A stretch of DNA of 64,000 nt from positions 1-64,000 of the forward strand of contig NZ_JXLE01000009.1 in NCBI RefSeq assembly GCF_001886265.1. Reading direction: 5' to 3'. The notes below the pieces were generated by a model. That model had not been told where the DNA came from and ran no database searches. It saw only the letters and a program-made list of their open reading frames with translations. The DNA comes from Enterococcus thailandicus (GTDB taxonomy: Bacteria > Bacillota > Bacilli > Lactobacillales > Enterococcaceae). Of this stretch, positions 53,472 through 62,023 are shown in pieces (positions within the stretch are counted from its first letter, which is position 1; each line of letters opens with the position of its first letter). The position numbers and the translations under genes are program-made.

Positions 53472-54149
53472 TTAATTTGAAAGTAAAGATAAGTGGCTTG
53501 CGCCAGTTGTAAATTTTGAACCAGTTGTATGTAATTGTTGACCAGTAAAAATTTGATAGGATTCATCAGTTACTTTACAAAGTTCTTGAATACGGTGAAC
53601 AGTATTTGTCCCTTCGACTAAAACGCCGAAATCACAATCATATGCGTAGTTATAAACAACCGCGGAAGGATGTTTGGTAATCCCCATCTCTCGAGCGATT
53701 TTCTGATCAGAGAAAAAAGCTTCTTTTACAAATTCAGATTGACGGTCTTCTTTGAACATTGCTAAATCTCCACCAATAGACGCAAAAAGTTCCTCAGATA
53801 AAGCTTGTGAATAAGGAATATCTTTACAGCCTACAGCTTCTTGCAATTTAATCAAAAATTGACGTCCTTTTTTCTTTCCTTGAAACTGTGCAGCTTTACA
53901 ATCAAGTGATGCAGAGTAGATTGTTGAAAATAAATTGTTACGTTCTTCTAAATCTTGACGATCAATGCCTCGTGTTTGCATGACATCCCCGATTGTCTGC
54001 AAGTTAACTAAAGGTAAAAAACGAAATTGAACTTTTTTGTTTTTTAGATTTGTCGTCCCATATTCTTCTTCGATGAACTGTAACAGCTGCCGTTCCATAT
54101 TAAAACAGTATTTCCCCAAAGGGTTCACGAAAAGATAAATTTCGATCAT
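53472..54149 (-). CDS. spxH: Thioredoxin-fold ClpXP adaptor SpxH (YjbH-like)
   Basis: This DsbA-like/thioredoxin_5 protein of 225 residues starts MIEIYLFVNPLGKYCFNME. The usual active-site CxxC is reduced to one cysteine at that position. Other family features are RFLPLVN near 43 and MGITKHPSAVVYN near 155. YjbH/SpxH proteins present Spx to ClpXP for degradation. The order spxH-CYTH-relQ-nadK-rluD matches Bacillus yjbH-yjbK-yjbM-yjbN-yjbO, which supports the call. ATG 54149 follows GGGGGAG; the ORF is open to a TTG at 54164. Confidence 0.8.
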   Translation of the reverse strand: MIEIYLFVNPLGKYCFNMERQLLQFIEEEYGTTNLKNKKVQFRFLPLVNLQTIGDVMQTRGIDRQDLEERNNLFSTIYSASLDCKAAQFQGKKKGRQFLIKLQEAVGCKDIPYSQALSEELFASIGGDLAMFKEDRQSEFVKEAFFSDQKIAREMGITKHPSAVVYNYAYDCDFGVLVEGTNTVHRIQELCKVTDESYQIFTGQQLHTTGSKFTTGASHLSLLSN

Positions 54150-54214
54150 ATGAATCTCCCCCAAAAATAGATTCTATATAATTAGTGAATACTTTCATCC
54201 ACAGACTATAACTT

Positions 54215-54250
54215 AACAGAAAAGGCGCAAAAAATGAACTCATGCGCCTT
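54215..54250 (-). terminator. Terminator of the CYTH gene
   Basis: On the minus strand AAGGCGCA and TGCGCCTT form an 8-bp stem followed by a T-rich run. It lies between the CYTH gene and spxH, so spxH may have its own promoter. Confidence 0.75.
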
Positions 54251-54267
54251 GTGAAAATGAAAGAAAT

Positions 54268-54843
54268 CTAATTTTTTGCCTCAATCATTCGATGGATTTT
54301 ATTTTTCGCCGGACGATAAGGAAGGTTGAAAGAACTTAGAAACTGCAAAAAATCAGCGCTTGTAGTAGTCGTGTCCTGTACTTCGAGCTCTAATTCATAG
54401 TCATGTAAATTCTGTGCCCAACTTTGATCGATAGCTAAGAGGCCTTCCTTTATGTGAAACTCTGCACGTTTAGTCGTTAACTCTCCAGTTTTGATGAGTT
54501 GAGAGGAGTGAATGCCAAGATCAATTAACTTTTCAAAGACGTGACCTGTGATTGGTAGCACATTTGATTGGAGGATGTCGTCAGCACAAGCTTTGGTTAG
54601 TGTATCAGTTGTTTCTAAAAGTCCAGATGTTGTTGGCGTTTTTAATGTGTATTCTGCCAAGTCCTCATATCTTCGGATGCGTAGTCCACAATTTTTTGCT
54701 TTTAATTGAAAATCAGGTGTGTCAAAGTAACTGTTTGTTTGCGTTTTAAAATCGGTTGCTGTCAATTGATAATGGGTAATCAATTGTTGATATTCTGATT
54801 GAGAAAGCATTGTTTTGAATTCAATCTCTAAATTTTCTGCCAT
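54268..54843 (-). CDS. CYTH domain protein (YjbK-like)
   Basis: The N-terminal ExExK hallmark is present as EIEFK near residue 6. The rest follows a beta-tunnel pattern with alternating charged residues (LRIRRYEDLAEYTLKTP, then ELELEVQD). CYTH enzymes hydrolyse or bind triphosphates such as thiamine triphosphate or tripolyphosphate. YjbK lies beside relQ in many Firmicutes but its substrate is not settled. Length 191 is normal. GGGGCGAA lies before the ATG. Confidence 0.88.
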   Translation of the reverse strand: MAENLEIEFKTMLSQSEYQQLITHYQLTATDFKTQTNSYFDTPDFQLKAKNCGLRIRRYEDLAEYTLKTPTTSGLLETTDTLTKACADDILQSNVLPITGHVFEKLIDLGIHSSQLIKTGELTTKRAEFHIKEGLLAIDQSWAQNLHDYELELEVQDTTTTSADFLQFLSSFNLPYRPAKNKIHRMIEAKN

Positions 54844-54908
54844 GTTATTCGCCCCTTTTTCTTTATTTTGCCTAAATTTTCTTTTCTGGTCAATGAAAGG
54901 GTGAACGA

Positions 54909-54938
54909 TTACGGAAACTCTTGGTTGTATGGTAAAAT
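54909..54938 (+). promoter_or_regulatory. Promoter of the relQ operon
   Basis: TTACGG (54909-54914) and TAAAAT (54933-54938) are 18 bases apart, with TG-n before the -10. It drives relQ-nadK-rluD-mgtE. Confidence 0.5.
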
Positions 54939-54975
54939 AGGCAATGAATGTCAGTGCAAAGTAGAGGTATGAGTT

Positions 54976-55662
54976 ATGGAACGAGATTGGGAAACATTTT
55001 TAGCACCATATGAACAAACTGTATCAGAATTGAAAGTTAAGTTACGTGGGATTCGTAAACAATTCCGTGAACAAAATCAACATGTGCCAATTGAATTTGT
55101 AACTGGTCGTGTGAAACCAGTCGATAGCATTGTAACAAAATCTCAGTTACGACATATTCCAATGGGACGGTTAGAAGAAGAAATGTCCGATATTGCTGGG
55201 TTACGTATTATGTGCCAGTTTGTCGAAGATATCCACCAAGTTGTGGAAGTGATTCGTAACCGTAAAGACATGAAGGTAATTCAAGAAAGAGACTACATTA
55301 CGAATAAAAAAGCGAGTGGGTATCGTTCCTATCATTTAGTAATCGAATATCCTGTTCAGTTGATTAGCGGCGAAAAGAAAATATTAGCTGAAATCCAAAT
55401 TCGAACATTAGCGATGAATTTTTGGGCAACAATTGAACATTCGCTAAATTATAAATACCAAGGCGTCTTTCCAGAAGAAATGAGTGAACGATTGCAACGT
55501 GCCGCAGAAGCTGCCTATCAATTAGACGAAGAAATGTCTAATATTCGTGAAGAAATTCAAGAGGCACAGCGCCTATTTTCTCATGGTCGAGGAAAATCAG
55601 ATGATGTTTATTATCGAACATTGCTGGATAAAGAAGATGAGAAGCAAGGAGGCAACGAATGA
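54976..55662 (+). CDS. relQ: Small alarmone synthetase RelQ
   Basis: A stand-alone RelA/SpoT synthetase domain of 228 residues. Conserved stretches are GRVKPVDSIVTK near 51, MSDIAGLRIMCQF near 72, KASGYRSYHLVIEYP near 115 and AEIQIRTLAMNFWA near 137. It makes ppGpp or pGpp without ribosome sensing and has no HD hydrolase. It heads a four-gene operon and overlaps nadK by 4 bases. The window also contains the long Rel enzyme. Confidence 0.95.
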   Translation: MERDWETFLAPYEQTVSELKVKLRGIRKQFREQNQHVPIEFVTGRVKPVDSIVTKSQLRHIPMGRLEEEMSDIAGLRIMCQFVEDIHQVVEVIRNRKDMKVIQERDYITNKKASGYRSYHLVIEYPVQLISGEKKILAEIQIRTLAMNFWATIEHSLNYKYQGVFPEEMSERLQRAAEAAYQLDEEMSNIREEIQEAQRLFSHGRGKSDDVYYRTLLDKEDEKQGGNE

Positions 55663-56456
55663 AAGTAGCCATTGTTCATAATAATGAAGCAAAAACATTA
55701 GAAGTTACCGAACGGTTGGTTGCTCTTTTAACGCAAGCTGGTATCAAAATCAATGAAAAAAATCCAGAATTGGTGATTTCGGTTGGAGGGGATGGAACGT
55801 TACTTTCGGCTTTTCATCGGTTTAATCATCGGTTGAATGAAGTTCGCTTTTTAGGTGTGCATACTGGGCATCTTGGTTTTTATACAGACTGGCGCGATTA
55901 CGAACTAGAAGAGTTAGTCGATAGTTTATTGACGACGCGCGAACAAAGTGTTAGTTATCCGTTACTCGATGTGCGAATTAGTTACACAAATGATCAACCA
56001 GATAAACATTTTTTTGCATTGAATGAATCAACAATCAAACGTGCGAACCGGACGATGGTTGCTGATGTGTATATCAAAGATGAATTGTTTGAAAGTTTTC
56101 GTGGTGATGGATTGGCGGTTTCAACGCCGACTGGTTCTACTGCGTACAATAAAAGTATTGGTGGAGCAGTTATCCATCCTAGTATTAATGCCTTTCAATT
56201 AACAGAAATTGCCTCTTTGAATAATCGTGTTTTTCGGACGTTAGGTTCCCCCATTGTAATTGGGCAAGATGAGTGGGTTGAAATCAAGTTAGAAAATACA
56301 GAAGATTATTTGGTGACAGTTGATCAATTGGACGTGGCAAAGGGACACATTCATTCAATTTATTACCGAATTGCGAAAGAACGCATCCATTTTGCTTCTT
56401 ATCGACATATGCATTTTTGGCATCGCGTGAAGGATGCCTTTATTGGTGAGGGATAG
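55659..56456 (+). CDS. nadK: NAD kinase
   Basis: It phosphorylates NAD to NADP. The signature GGDGT is at residues 43-47, NEST lies near 122, and TPTGSTAYN near 150. Length 265 is typical for Gram-positive NadK. AAGGAGG lies just before ATG 55659, inside relQ, so the two are translationally coupled. Confidence 0.95.
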   Translation: MKVAIVHNNEAKTLEVTERLVALLTQAGIKINEKNPELVISVGGDGTLLSAFHRFNHRLNEVRFLGVHTGHLGFYTDWRDYELEELVDSLLTTREQSVSYPLLDVRISYTNDQPDKHFFALNESTIKRANRTMVADVYIKDELFESFRGDGLAVSTPTGSTAYNKSIGGAVIHPSINAFQLTEIASLNNRVFRTLGSPIVIGQDEWVEIKLENTEDYLVTVDQLDVAKGHIHSIYYRIAKERIHFASYRHMHFWHRVKDAFIGEG

Positions 56457-56457
56457 T

Positions 56458-57357
56458 ATGCAGTTTACATGGGTTTATCAAAAGGAGCATCCGCAACAAG
56501 TAAAATATTTCTTGAAAGAACAAGGGATATCTAAAGGTTTATTAGCAAAAATAAAATTCCAAGGCGGCGAAATCAAAGTCAATGACCAAGTCGAAAATGT
56601 CTTGTTTTCTCTGACAGACAATGATAAGGTAACCATTGTGATTCCCGCTGAAGGAGAGCATGAAACGGTTCTTTTAGATGAGACACCAATCGACATTGTT
56701 TTCGAAGATGAACATGTTTTGGTAGTCAATAAACCAGCGGGTGTTTCTTCGATTCCGGCACAATACCATCCTAATGGTACGATGGCGAATCGGGTCAAAG
56801 CGTATTACAAAAAACAAGCGTATGAAAACCAAGTGATCCACGTAGTAACCAGATTGGATCGAGATACATCTGGATTGATGCTATTTGCCAAACATGGTTT
56901 TGCTCATGCCAAGTTGGATACGCAACTTCGAGAAAAGAAATTTACGAAGAAATATCAAGCATTAGTTAGCGGAAAAATGAATGAATTACAAACGCATGGA
57001 CGCATTGAATTGCCGATTGCGAGGGACTATACTTCGTTACTGAAACGAACGATTTCCCCAGAAGGTCGAGCTGCGGAAACAGAGTATTGGCTTGATCAAG
57101 CTTTTTCAGATGCAGCGTTAGTTGATATTCAACTTCATACAGGGCGTACGCATCAAATTAGGGTTCATTTTGCTGCAATAGGTTGTCCTTTGTTAGGTGA
57201 TGATATGTATGAGGGACGCATGGATTTGGGTATCCAAAGACAGGCGCTCCATTGTTATGATTTACGTTTTTATCATCCTTTTACTCAAGAATTATTAGAA
57301 TTTAAGCAGCCACTAGCAGAAGACATGGCAGCAGTGATCAAACGTTTTAAAGATTAA
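56458..57357 (+). CDS. RluA-family pseudouridine synthase (RluD-like, YjbO)
   Basis: An S4-like N-terminal region (about 1-70) is followed by the catalytic motif HVVTRLDRDTSGLMLFAK near residue 128, whose Asp is the nucleophile. LHTGRTHQIRVHFA near 228 is the second signature. It isomerises uridines in ribosomal RNA or tRNA; the exact site is not clear. ATG 56458 lies just after the nadK stop with GGTGAGGG upstream. An upstream in-frame ATG at 56434 is less likely. Confidence 0.9.
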   Translation: MQFTWVYQKEHPQQVKYFLKEQGISKGLLAKIKFQGGEIKVNDQVENVLFSLTDNDKVTIVIPAEGEHETVLLDETPIDIVFEDEHVLVVNKPAGVSSIPAQYHPNGTMANRVKAYYKKQAYENQVIHVVTRLDRDTSGLMLFAKHGFAHAKLDTQLREKKFTKKYQALVSGKMNELQTHGRIELPIARDYTSLLKRTISPEGRAAETEYWLDQAFSDAALVDIQLHTGRTHQIRVHFAAIGCPLLGDDMYEGRMDLGIQRQALHCYDLRFYHPFTQELLEFKQPLAEDMAAVIKRFKD

Positions 57358-57374
57358 GGTGAGGTGAGATTGGT

Positions 57375-58736
57375 TTGGACGAAAATCAAGAATTAGAGGA
57401 AAGATTTGCCCAGTTGGCTCAGGATTTGAAGACAAATAATATTCAAGAATTTAGAAATGATTTCTTGGAGATGCATATTTATGAGCAGGGGCAGTTCTAC
57501 CAGTCACTCCCTGAAGATGATCGTCAATTGATCTATACGTATCTTTCGCCAAAAGAATTAGCTGATATGTTCGACGTGATTGAAGAAGATAATGAACATA
57601 TGAAGGAATATTTGGCAGAGATGCGACCAAGCTATGCCGCGGATATGTTGGCAGAAATGTATACCGATAATGCGGTCGATTTGTTAAATACGTTAGATAA
57701 AAAACAAATAGCTAAATACTTAAGTTTGATGTCCACTGAAGATGCCAGTGAAATCAAAGAATTGTTACACTATGAAGATGAAACAGCCGGCGCTATCATG
57801 ACAACGGAATTTGTTTCAATCGTTGCAAATCAAACCGTCCGTTCAGCGATGTATGTGTTGAAAAATGAGGCAGATGTGGCTGAAACGATTTACTACATTT
57901 ATGTGGTCAATCAAGAAGGAAAACTAGTTGGTGTTATTTCTTTGCGCGATTTGATTGTCAACGATGACGATACAATGATCGCTGACTTAATGAGTGAACG
58001 AATTATCTCAGTGCATGTGGGTGATGACCAAGAAGACGTGGCGCAAACATTTCGGGACTATGACTTTCTAGCATTACCAGTTACTGACTATGATGATCAT
58101 TTGTTAGGAATCGTAACGGTTGATGATATTATTGACGTTATTGATGATGAAGCAGCAAGTGACTACTCTGGTTTGGCTGGGGTCAATGTAGAAGAAGTCA
58201 ATGAAAATCCAATCAAGGCTGCATCCAGGCGACTACCGTGGCTGATTACGCTATTGTTTTTAGGAATGTCAACAGCATCATTGATTAGTCATTACGAAGA
58301 CCTTGTGAGTGAAGCGAGTATTTTAGCGGTGTTTATTTCACTAATTACGGGGACAGCTGGGAATGCGGGTACGCAATCATTGGCGGTTGCCGTGCGACGA
58401 TTGGCTATCTCGGATGAAAAAGAAAATAGTTTTACACGATTGATTCTAGCGGAAGTTTTCACAGGTTTAGTTACTGGAGCTGTGACAGGTCTGACTATTT
58501 TCTTGATTGTTGGTTTTTGGAAGAATAATTTTATTTTAGGTTTTGTTATTGGTATGGCAATGTTATTTGCGATTACAGTTGCTAACCTAGCGGGAAGTTT
58601 GATTCCAATGTTGATGGATCGTTTGGGATTTGATCCGGCAGTTGCGAGTGGGCCTTTTATTACCACTTTAAGTGATTTGACAAGTGTGTTGATTTATTTT
58701 AATATTGCTTCTTTGTTTATGGGGTATTTTATGTAA
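57375..58736 (+). CDS. mgtE: Magnesium transporter MgtE
   Basis: Three parts are visible: an N-terminal helical MgtE-N domain (about 1-130), two CBS domains (about 135-255, with MTTEFVSI and VTVDDIIDVI), and five membrane helices (about 285-450) with TGTAGNAGTQS near 320 at the pore. It is a magnesium-gated channel. The start is TTG 57375 with GAGGTGAG 6 bases upstream; no ATG is close. Length 453 is standard. It is the last gene of the relQ operon. Confidence 0.94.
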   Translation: MDENQELEERFAQLAQDLKTNNIQEFRNDFLEMHIYEQGQFYQSLPEDDRQLIYTYLSPKELADMFDVIEEDNEHMKEYLAEMRPSYAADMLAEMYTDNAVDLLNTLDKKQIAKYLSLMSTEDASEIKELLHYEDETAGAIMTTEFVSIVANQTVRSAMYVLKNEADVAETIYYIYVVNQEGKLVGVISLRDLIVNDDDTMIADLMSERIISVHVGDDQEDVAQTFRDYDFLALPVTDYDDHLLGIVTVDDIIDVIDDEAASDYSGLAGVNVEEVNENPIKAASRRLPWLITLLFLGMSTASLISHYEDLVSEASILAVFISLITGTAGNAGTQSLAVAVRRLAISDEKENSFTRLILAEVFTGLVTGAVTGLTIFLIVGFWKNNFILGFVIGMAMLFAITVANLAGSLIPMLMDRLGFDPAVASGPFITTLSDLTSVLIYFNIASLFMGYFM

Positions 58737-58889
58737 GGTTGTGGCTCAAAATGCTCAGCTTCAAGCAATAAGACATTCTTTCTAAAAATAGCTTCTCATA
58801 TTTTTATGAGAGATTGGCTTATGCCGAAGAAGCTGTTTTGAGAACACCGTGGATGAGGCTGTGGCTCAAAGCGTTCAGCTTCAACAAAT
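58737..58889 (+). repeat. Direct repeats with 120-bp period and a hairpin
   Basis: Two 33-base segments at 58737-58769 and 58857-58889 share GTGGCTCAAA..TTCAGCTTCAA-type sequence. The first is part of a long imperfect stem that returns as GAAGAAGCTGTTTTGAG near 58825-58841, with a tip hairpin CTCAT/ATGAG at 58795-58810. It looks like a short intergenic element with a truncated second copy. Confidence 0.65.
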
Positions 58890-58913
58890 TAGCGAGCAAT
58901 TATTTATATAATC

Positions 58914-58953
58914 AAAAGGGAGTGTGACCTAATCAGGCCACACTCCCTTTTTG
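58914..58953. terminator. Bidirectional terminator between mgtE and cutC
   Basis: AAAGGGAGTGTG-CCT and AGG-CACACTCCCTTT pair with a single mismatch around a 4-base loop, with A- and T-runs on the two sides. Confidence 0.92.
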
Positions 58954-58956
58954 TGG

Positions 58957-59595
58957 TTAATCCAGTGGAATAATTTTTGTTCCATGTACTTCAGTGACAC
59001 CTAATTCTTTTGCAACTTGTTCTGCATTTTTATCAGATACACCACCACCGGGTAAAATAATCAAACGATTATTTGCATAAGCAATTAATTTTTTCAAATG
59101 TGCAAAGTTATCTTCAATTGGTGTACCAGCTGTGCCACCATGGGTTAAAATTCGTTCAACACCGTGTTCAACTAGCCAATCAATCGCTGCAAATTGACGC
59201 TCTTCGGGGATACTGTCAAATGCCATGTGGAAAGTAATCTGTAGACCTTTTGCTGTTTCAATCAACAACTCTAAAGCCTCTTCATCCAGCCAACCGGAAG
59301 GAGTCAGGCAGCCAATAACAACACCATCTGTTCCTAATTTCTTTGCTTCAATCAAATCAGTGTGCATAATCTTTAATTCAATATCATTGTAAACAAAGTC
59401 GCCTCCACGCGGACGAATAATCGTCATCACGGGGACTTCTTTTTCACCAGCGTAACTTAAAGCTTCTTCAATTACGCCAGTACTTGGTGTGGTTCCTCCC
59501 ACAGCAAGATTGTCGCATAACTCAATCCGGTTCGCGCCGCGGGAAATCGCTAAAGGGATCGAGGTGTAATTTTCGGCACAAAATTCTTTAATCAT
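58957..59595 (-). CDS. cutC: CutC family protein
   Basis: A TIM-barrel protein of 212 residues with EFCAENYTS at the start, NRIELCDNLAVGGTTPS near 22, MTIIRPRGGDF near 60 and GGGVSDKNAEQ near 180. CutC was linked to copper tolerance, and an enterococcal CutC has been described as binding copper, but the mechanism is debated. I used ATG 59595 with AAAGGAG upstream; the ORF is open to 59628. Confidence 0.9.
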   Translation of the reverse strand: MIKEFCAENYTSIPLAISRGANRIELCDNLAVGGTTPSTGVIEEALSYAGEKEVPVMTIIRPRGGDFVYNDIELKIMHTDLIEAKKLGTDGVVIGCLTPSGWLDEEALELLIETAKGLQITFHMAFDSIPEERQFAAIDWLVEHGVERILTHGGTAGTPIEDNFAHLKKLIAYANNRLIILPGGGVSDKNAEQVAKELGVTEVHGTKIIPLD

Positions 59596-59698
59596 AAACA
59601 GCACTCCTTTGCTCTTCTTCTTGGGCATTGTAACACATTTTTTCCGGTTGCTAAAGTTTTCGCCAACAGGTAAGATAAAAATGAAATGAGGGAAATAT

Positions 59699-60556
59699 AT
59701 GCTAAAAAAAATTGACCGTGGACGCCAGTTTTTACTGAAACATCAGCAATTGTTTTGTTGTCCTGTTTGTCAGGAATCAATTGTTGCAACAGAACAAGGT
59801 TTAGTTTGTCAAAACAGCCATCGTTTTGATTTATCCAAAAAAGGAACACTTTATTTTTTATCACATGCAGTGAAAACGGACTATGACCAAGAAATGTTTG
59901 CTCCTAGACGCCGAATGATTCGTTCAGGAATGTACCAACCGGTAATCGAATTGCTTGCAAAAAAACTACCAGAAGGAGCGAGTGTTTTAGATGTTGGTTG
60001 CGGAGAAGGTAGTTTTTTAAATGAAATCAATGAATTGCAAAAAATAAATACAGCAGTTGGGTTTGATATTTCTAAAGAAGGCGTGTATGCTGCAACGGAA
60101 CAAGAAATCCCTGCATTCTGGTGTGTGGCAGATTTGACGAACCTGCCGTTTGCATCACAACAGTTTTCAACGATTTTAAATATTTTTTCGCCGTCACACT
60201 ATCAAGAATTTCAACGTGTGTTAACAGATGATGGCACGGTTTTAAAAATTGTACCTCAAGAGAACTATTTGAAAGAATTACGACAAGCTTTTTATCCGGA
60301 TCAACCAGAAAAACAAAATTATTCAAATGAGCGAGTTGTCACAAAGTTTACTGAATCATTAGACTTGATTGAACGTCAGCGTGTCACGTATGAATTTGAA
60401 ATCCCCAAAAAAAATCGACAAGATCTCTTGGCGATGTCACCTTTGGAATGGCAAGTTGCGCCAGAAATAAAAGAGAATTTGTACAAGCATCCGCTGGAAA
60501 AAATTACAATCGATGTTGAATTATTAAAAGGCACTAAGAAAAACCGTTTACATTGA
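59699..60556 (+). CDS. RlmA-type 23S rRNA (guanine-N1)-methyltransferase
   Basis: An N-terminal zinc site is formed by Cys21, Cys24, Cys37 and His41. The RRRMIRSGMY motif follows near residue 78. A SAM-binding VLDVGCGEGSFL lies near 99. This matches RlmA(I/II), which methylates G745 or G748 in 23S rRNA; the G748 type affects tylosin-like macrolides. Which guanine is used cannot be told here. GAGGGA precedes ATG 59699. Length 285 is normal. Confidence 0.87.
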   Translation: MLKKIDRGRQFLLKHQQLFCCPVCQESIVATEQGLVCQNSHRFDLSKKGTLYFLSHAVKTDYDQEMFAPRRRMIRSGMYQPVIELLAKKLPEGASVLDVGCGEGSFLNEINELQKINTAVGFDISKEGVYAATEQEIPAFWCVADLTNLPFASQQFSTILNIFSPSHYQEFQRVLTDDGTVLKIVPQENYLKELRQAFYPDQPEKQNYSNERVVTKFTESLDLIERQRVTYEFEIPKKNRQDLLAMSPLEWQVAPEIKENLYKHPLEKITIDVELLKGTKKNRLH

Positions 60557-60574
60557 GTTTTTATTAACAAGTGG

Positions 60575-60603
60575 TTGCAAAAATAATTTAATGGTGATAT
60601 AGT
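60575..60603 (+). promoter_or_regulatory. Promoter of the putative small RNA
   Basis: TTGCAA (60575-60580) and TATAGT (60598-60603) are 17 bases apart, with TG-n before the -10. Transcription should start near 60610, about 55 bases after the upstream gene ends. Confidence 0.68.
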
Positions 60604-60609
60604 AGCAAC

Positions 60610-60724
60610 AAGTTGTTTTTTCATTGGTTTTTATCAGGTTCCTGTTCTGATAAAAGATAGTGAGAAGAGCTTCACTAACGTAACGACTCGCAGTGACTAA
60701 CACCGAGTTGATACGTTTTTTTTT
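60610..60724 (+). ncRNA. Putative small RNA or leader RNA upstream of trmL
   Basis: About 115 bases with three successive hairpins and no open frame. Hairpin 1 is TTTTATCAG/CTGATAAAA (60629-60655) and hairpin 2 is TAGTGA/TCACTA (60658-60677). Hairpin 3 is a 12- to 14-bp terminator stem AACGTAACGACTCG/CGAGTTGATACGTT (60677-60717) followed by nine T. A good promoter precedes it. trmL starts 63 bases later. I do not recognise a known family, and it could also be an attenuator of trmL. Confidence 0.6.
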
Positions 60725-60787
60725 ATGCCAAAATTCAATCGTATTTATTATAAAAAATGAACATTACCATGAGAGGATGAGCAACAG

Positions 60788-61291
60788 ATGAATCATATCG
60801 TTTTATTTGAACCTTTGATTCCAGCGAACACTGGAAATATCGCACGAACATGTGCTGCAACGAACACACCTTTACATTTGATCGAACCTTTAGGCTTTTC
60901 GACAGATGATAAACATTTAAAACGTGCGGGGTTGGACTACTGGAATGACGTTAATATCAAGTATTATCCAAATCTTGAAGCATTTTTAGATTTTTTGGGG
61001 GATCGAAAATTACATTTAATCTCAAAATTTGCCAATAAAATCTATAGTGATGAAAACTTTGCAGATGGTGAAGAACATTTCTTTTTATTCGGCAAAGAAA
61101 CGACAGGATTGCCTGAAGAATTTATGCGTAATAATGAAGAAAAATGTTTACGCATCCCAATGAATGATGAACATGTACGCTCACTAAATTTATCAAACAC
61201 GGCAGCGATGATCGTATATGAAGCATTGCGCCAACAAGGATTTCCTGCGTTAGAATTAACACACCACTATGAACATGATAAACTAGACTAA
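60788..61291 (+). CDS. trmL: tRNA (cytidine/uridine-2'-O-)-methyltransferase TrmL
   Basis: A minimal SPOUT methyltransferase of 167 residues with [11 protein letters not shown] near 14, [10 protein letters not shown] near 100 and the knot signature [18 protein letters not shown] near 138. It adds a 2'-O-methyl group at the wobble position 34 of certain leucine tRNAs. GAGGATGAG lies before ATG 60788. It lies downstream of the putative small RNA and 57 bases before the phosphatase gene. Confidence 0.94.
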   Translation: MNHIVLFEPLIPANTGNIARTCAATNTPLHLIEPLGFSTDDKHLKRAGLDYWNDVNIKYYPNLEAFLDFLGDRKLHLISKFANKIYSDENFADGEEHFFLFGKETTGLPEEFMRNNEEKCLRIPMNDEHVRSLNLSNTAAMIVYEALRQQGFPALELTHHYEHDKLD

Positions 61292-61348
61292 TCTTTGATA
61301 AAAAATAGTAAAAAGAATGCTAGATAAATGAGTGAGGTGTGAGGAAAA

Positions 61349-62005
61349 ATGGATTTATATTTTACCCGACATGGTAAAACAGAGTGGAACCAAGAACGTC
61401 GCTTCCAAGGAAGTAATGGAGATTCACCTTTACTCCCACAAAGTTATAAAGAAATCAAAGCGCTAGGGGAAAAAGTGAAAAACGTTCCTTTTGAAGTCAT
61501 TTACGCAAGCACGGCGAAGAGAGCACGTGATACAGCTGAAGGAATCAATCAAATGCTGGCACACCCAGTTGAAATTATTTTTACGGATAAACTTCGTGAG
61601 CTAGGACTAGGTTTGCTGGAAGGTCAAAAAATCGAAGAAATGTATGAAAGATTCCCGGAAAATCTACCTAATTTGCGTAATCATTTAGATAAATATGATC
61701 CAACACCATTTAATGGTGAGCCAATTACGGCTGCGATTACGCGAATTGAAACGGTTGTAGCAGATGCAGTGGCGCAACATGATGGTCCCATTTTATTCGT
61801 GGGACATGGTGCGTCACTGACGGCTGCAATTCAATGGATGACAGGAAAAGAACTGAGCCAATTACGTGAAATGGGTGGCTTATTTAATAGCAGTTTGACT
61901 ATACTAGAGACAGAAGAGCCAAATAACTTATTACCTTACCAACTAAAAGTTTGGAATGAAGTCGATTTTTTAGGCTTGGAGAATAAACCAGAACCGTTAC
62001 TATAG
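61349..62005 (+). CDS. Histidine phosphatase family protein (phosphoglycerate mutase-like)
   Basis: The catalytic RHGKTEWN is at about residues 7-14. The second histidine is in VGHGASLTAAI near 151, and the acid residue in LRELGLGLLEG near 88. Such GpmB/PhoE-like enzymes are phosphatases of broad range more often than true mutases. Length 218 fits. GAGGTGTGAGG lies before ATG 61349. It may be co-transcribed with recD2, 18 bases downstream. Confidence 0.88.
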   Translation: MDLYFTRHGKTEWNQERRFQGSNGDSPLLPQSYKEIKALGEKVKNVPFEVIYASTAKRARDTAEGINQMLAHPVEIIFTDKLRELGLGLLEGQKIEEMYERFPENLPNLRNHLDKYDPTPFNGEPITAAITRIETVVADAVAQHDGPILFVGHGASLTAAIQWMTGKELSQLREMGGLFNSSLTILETEEPNNLLPYQLKVWNEVDFLGLENKPEPLL

Positions 62006-62023
62006 ATGAAGGAGGCGGCTTCG

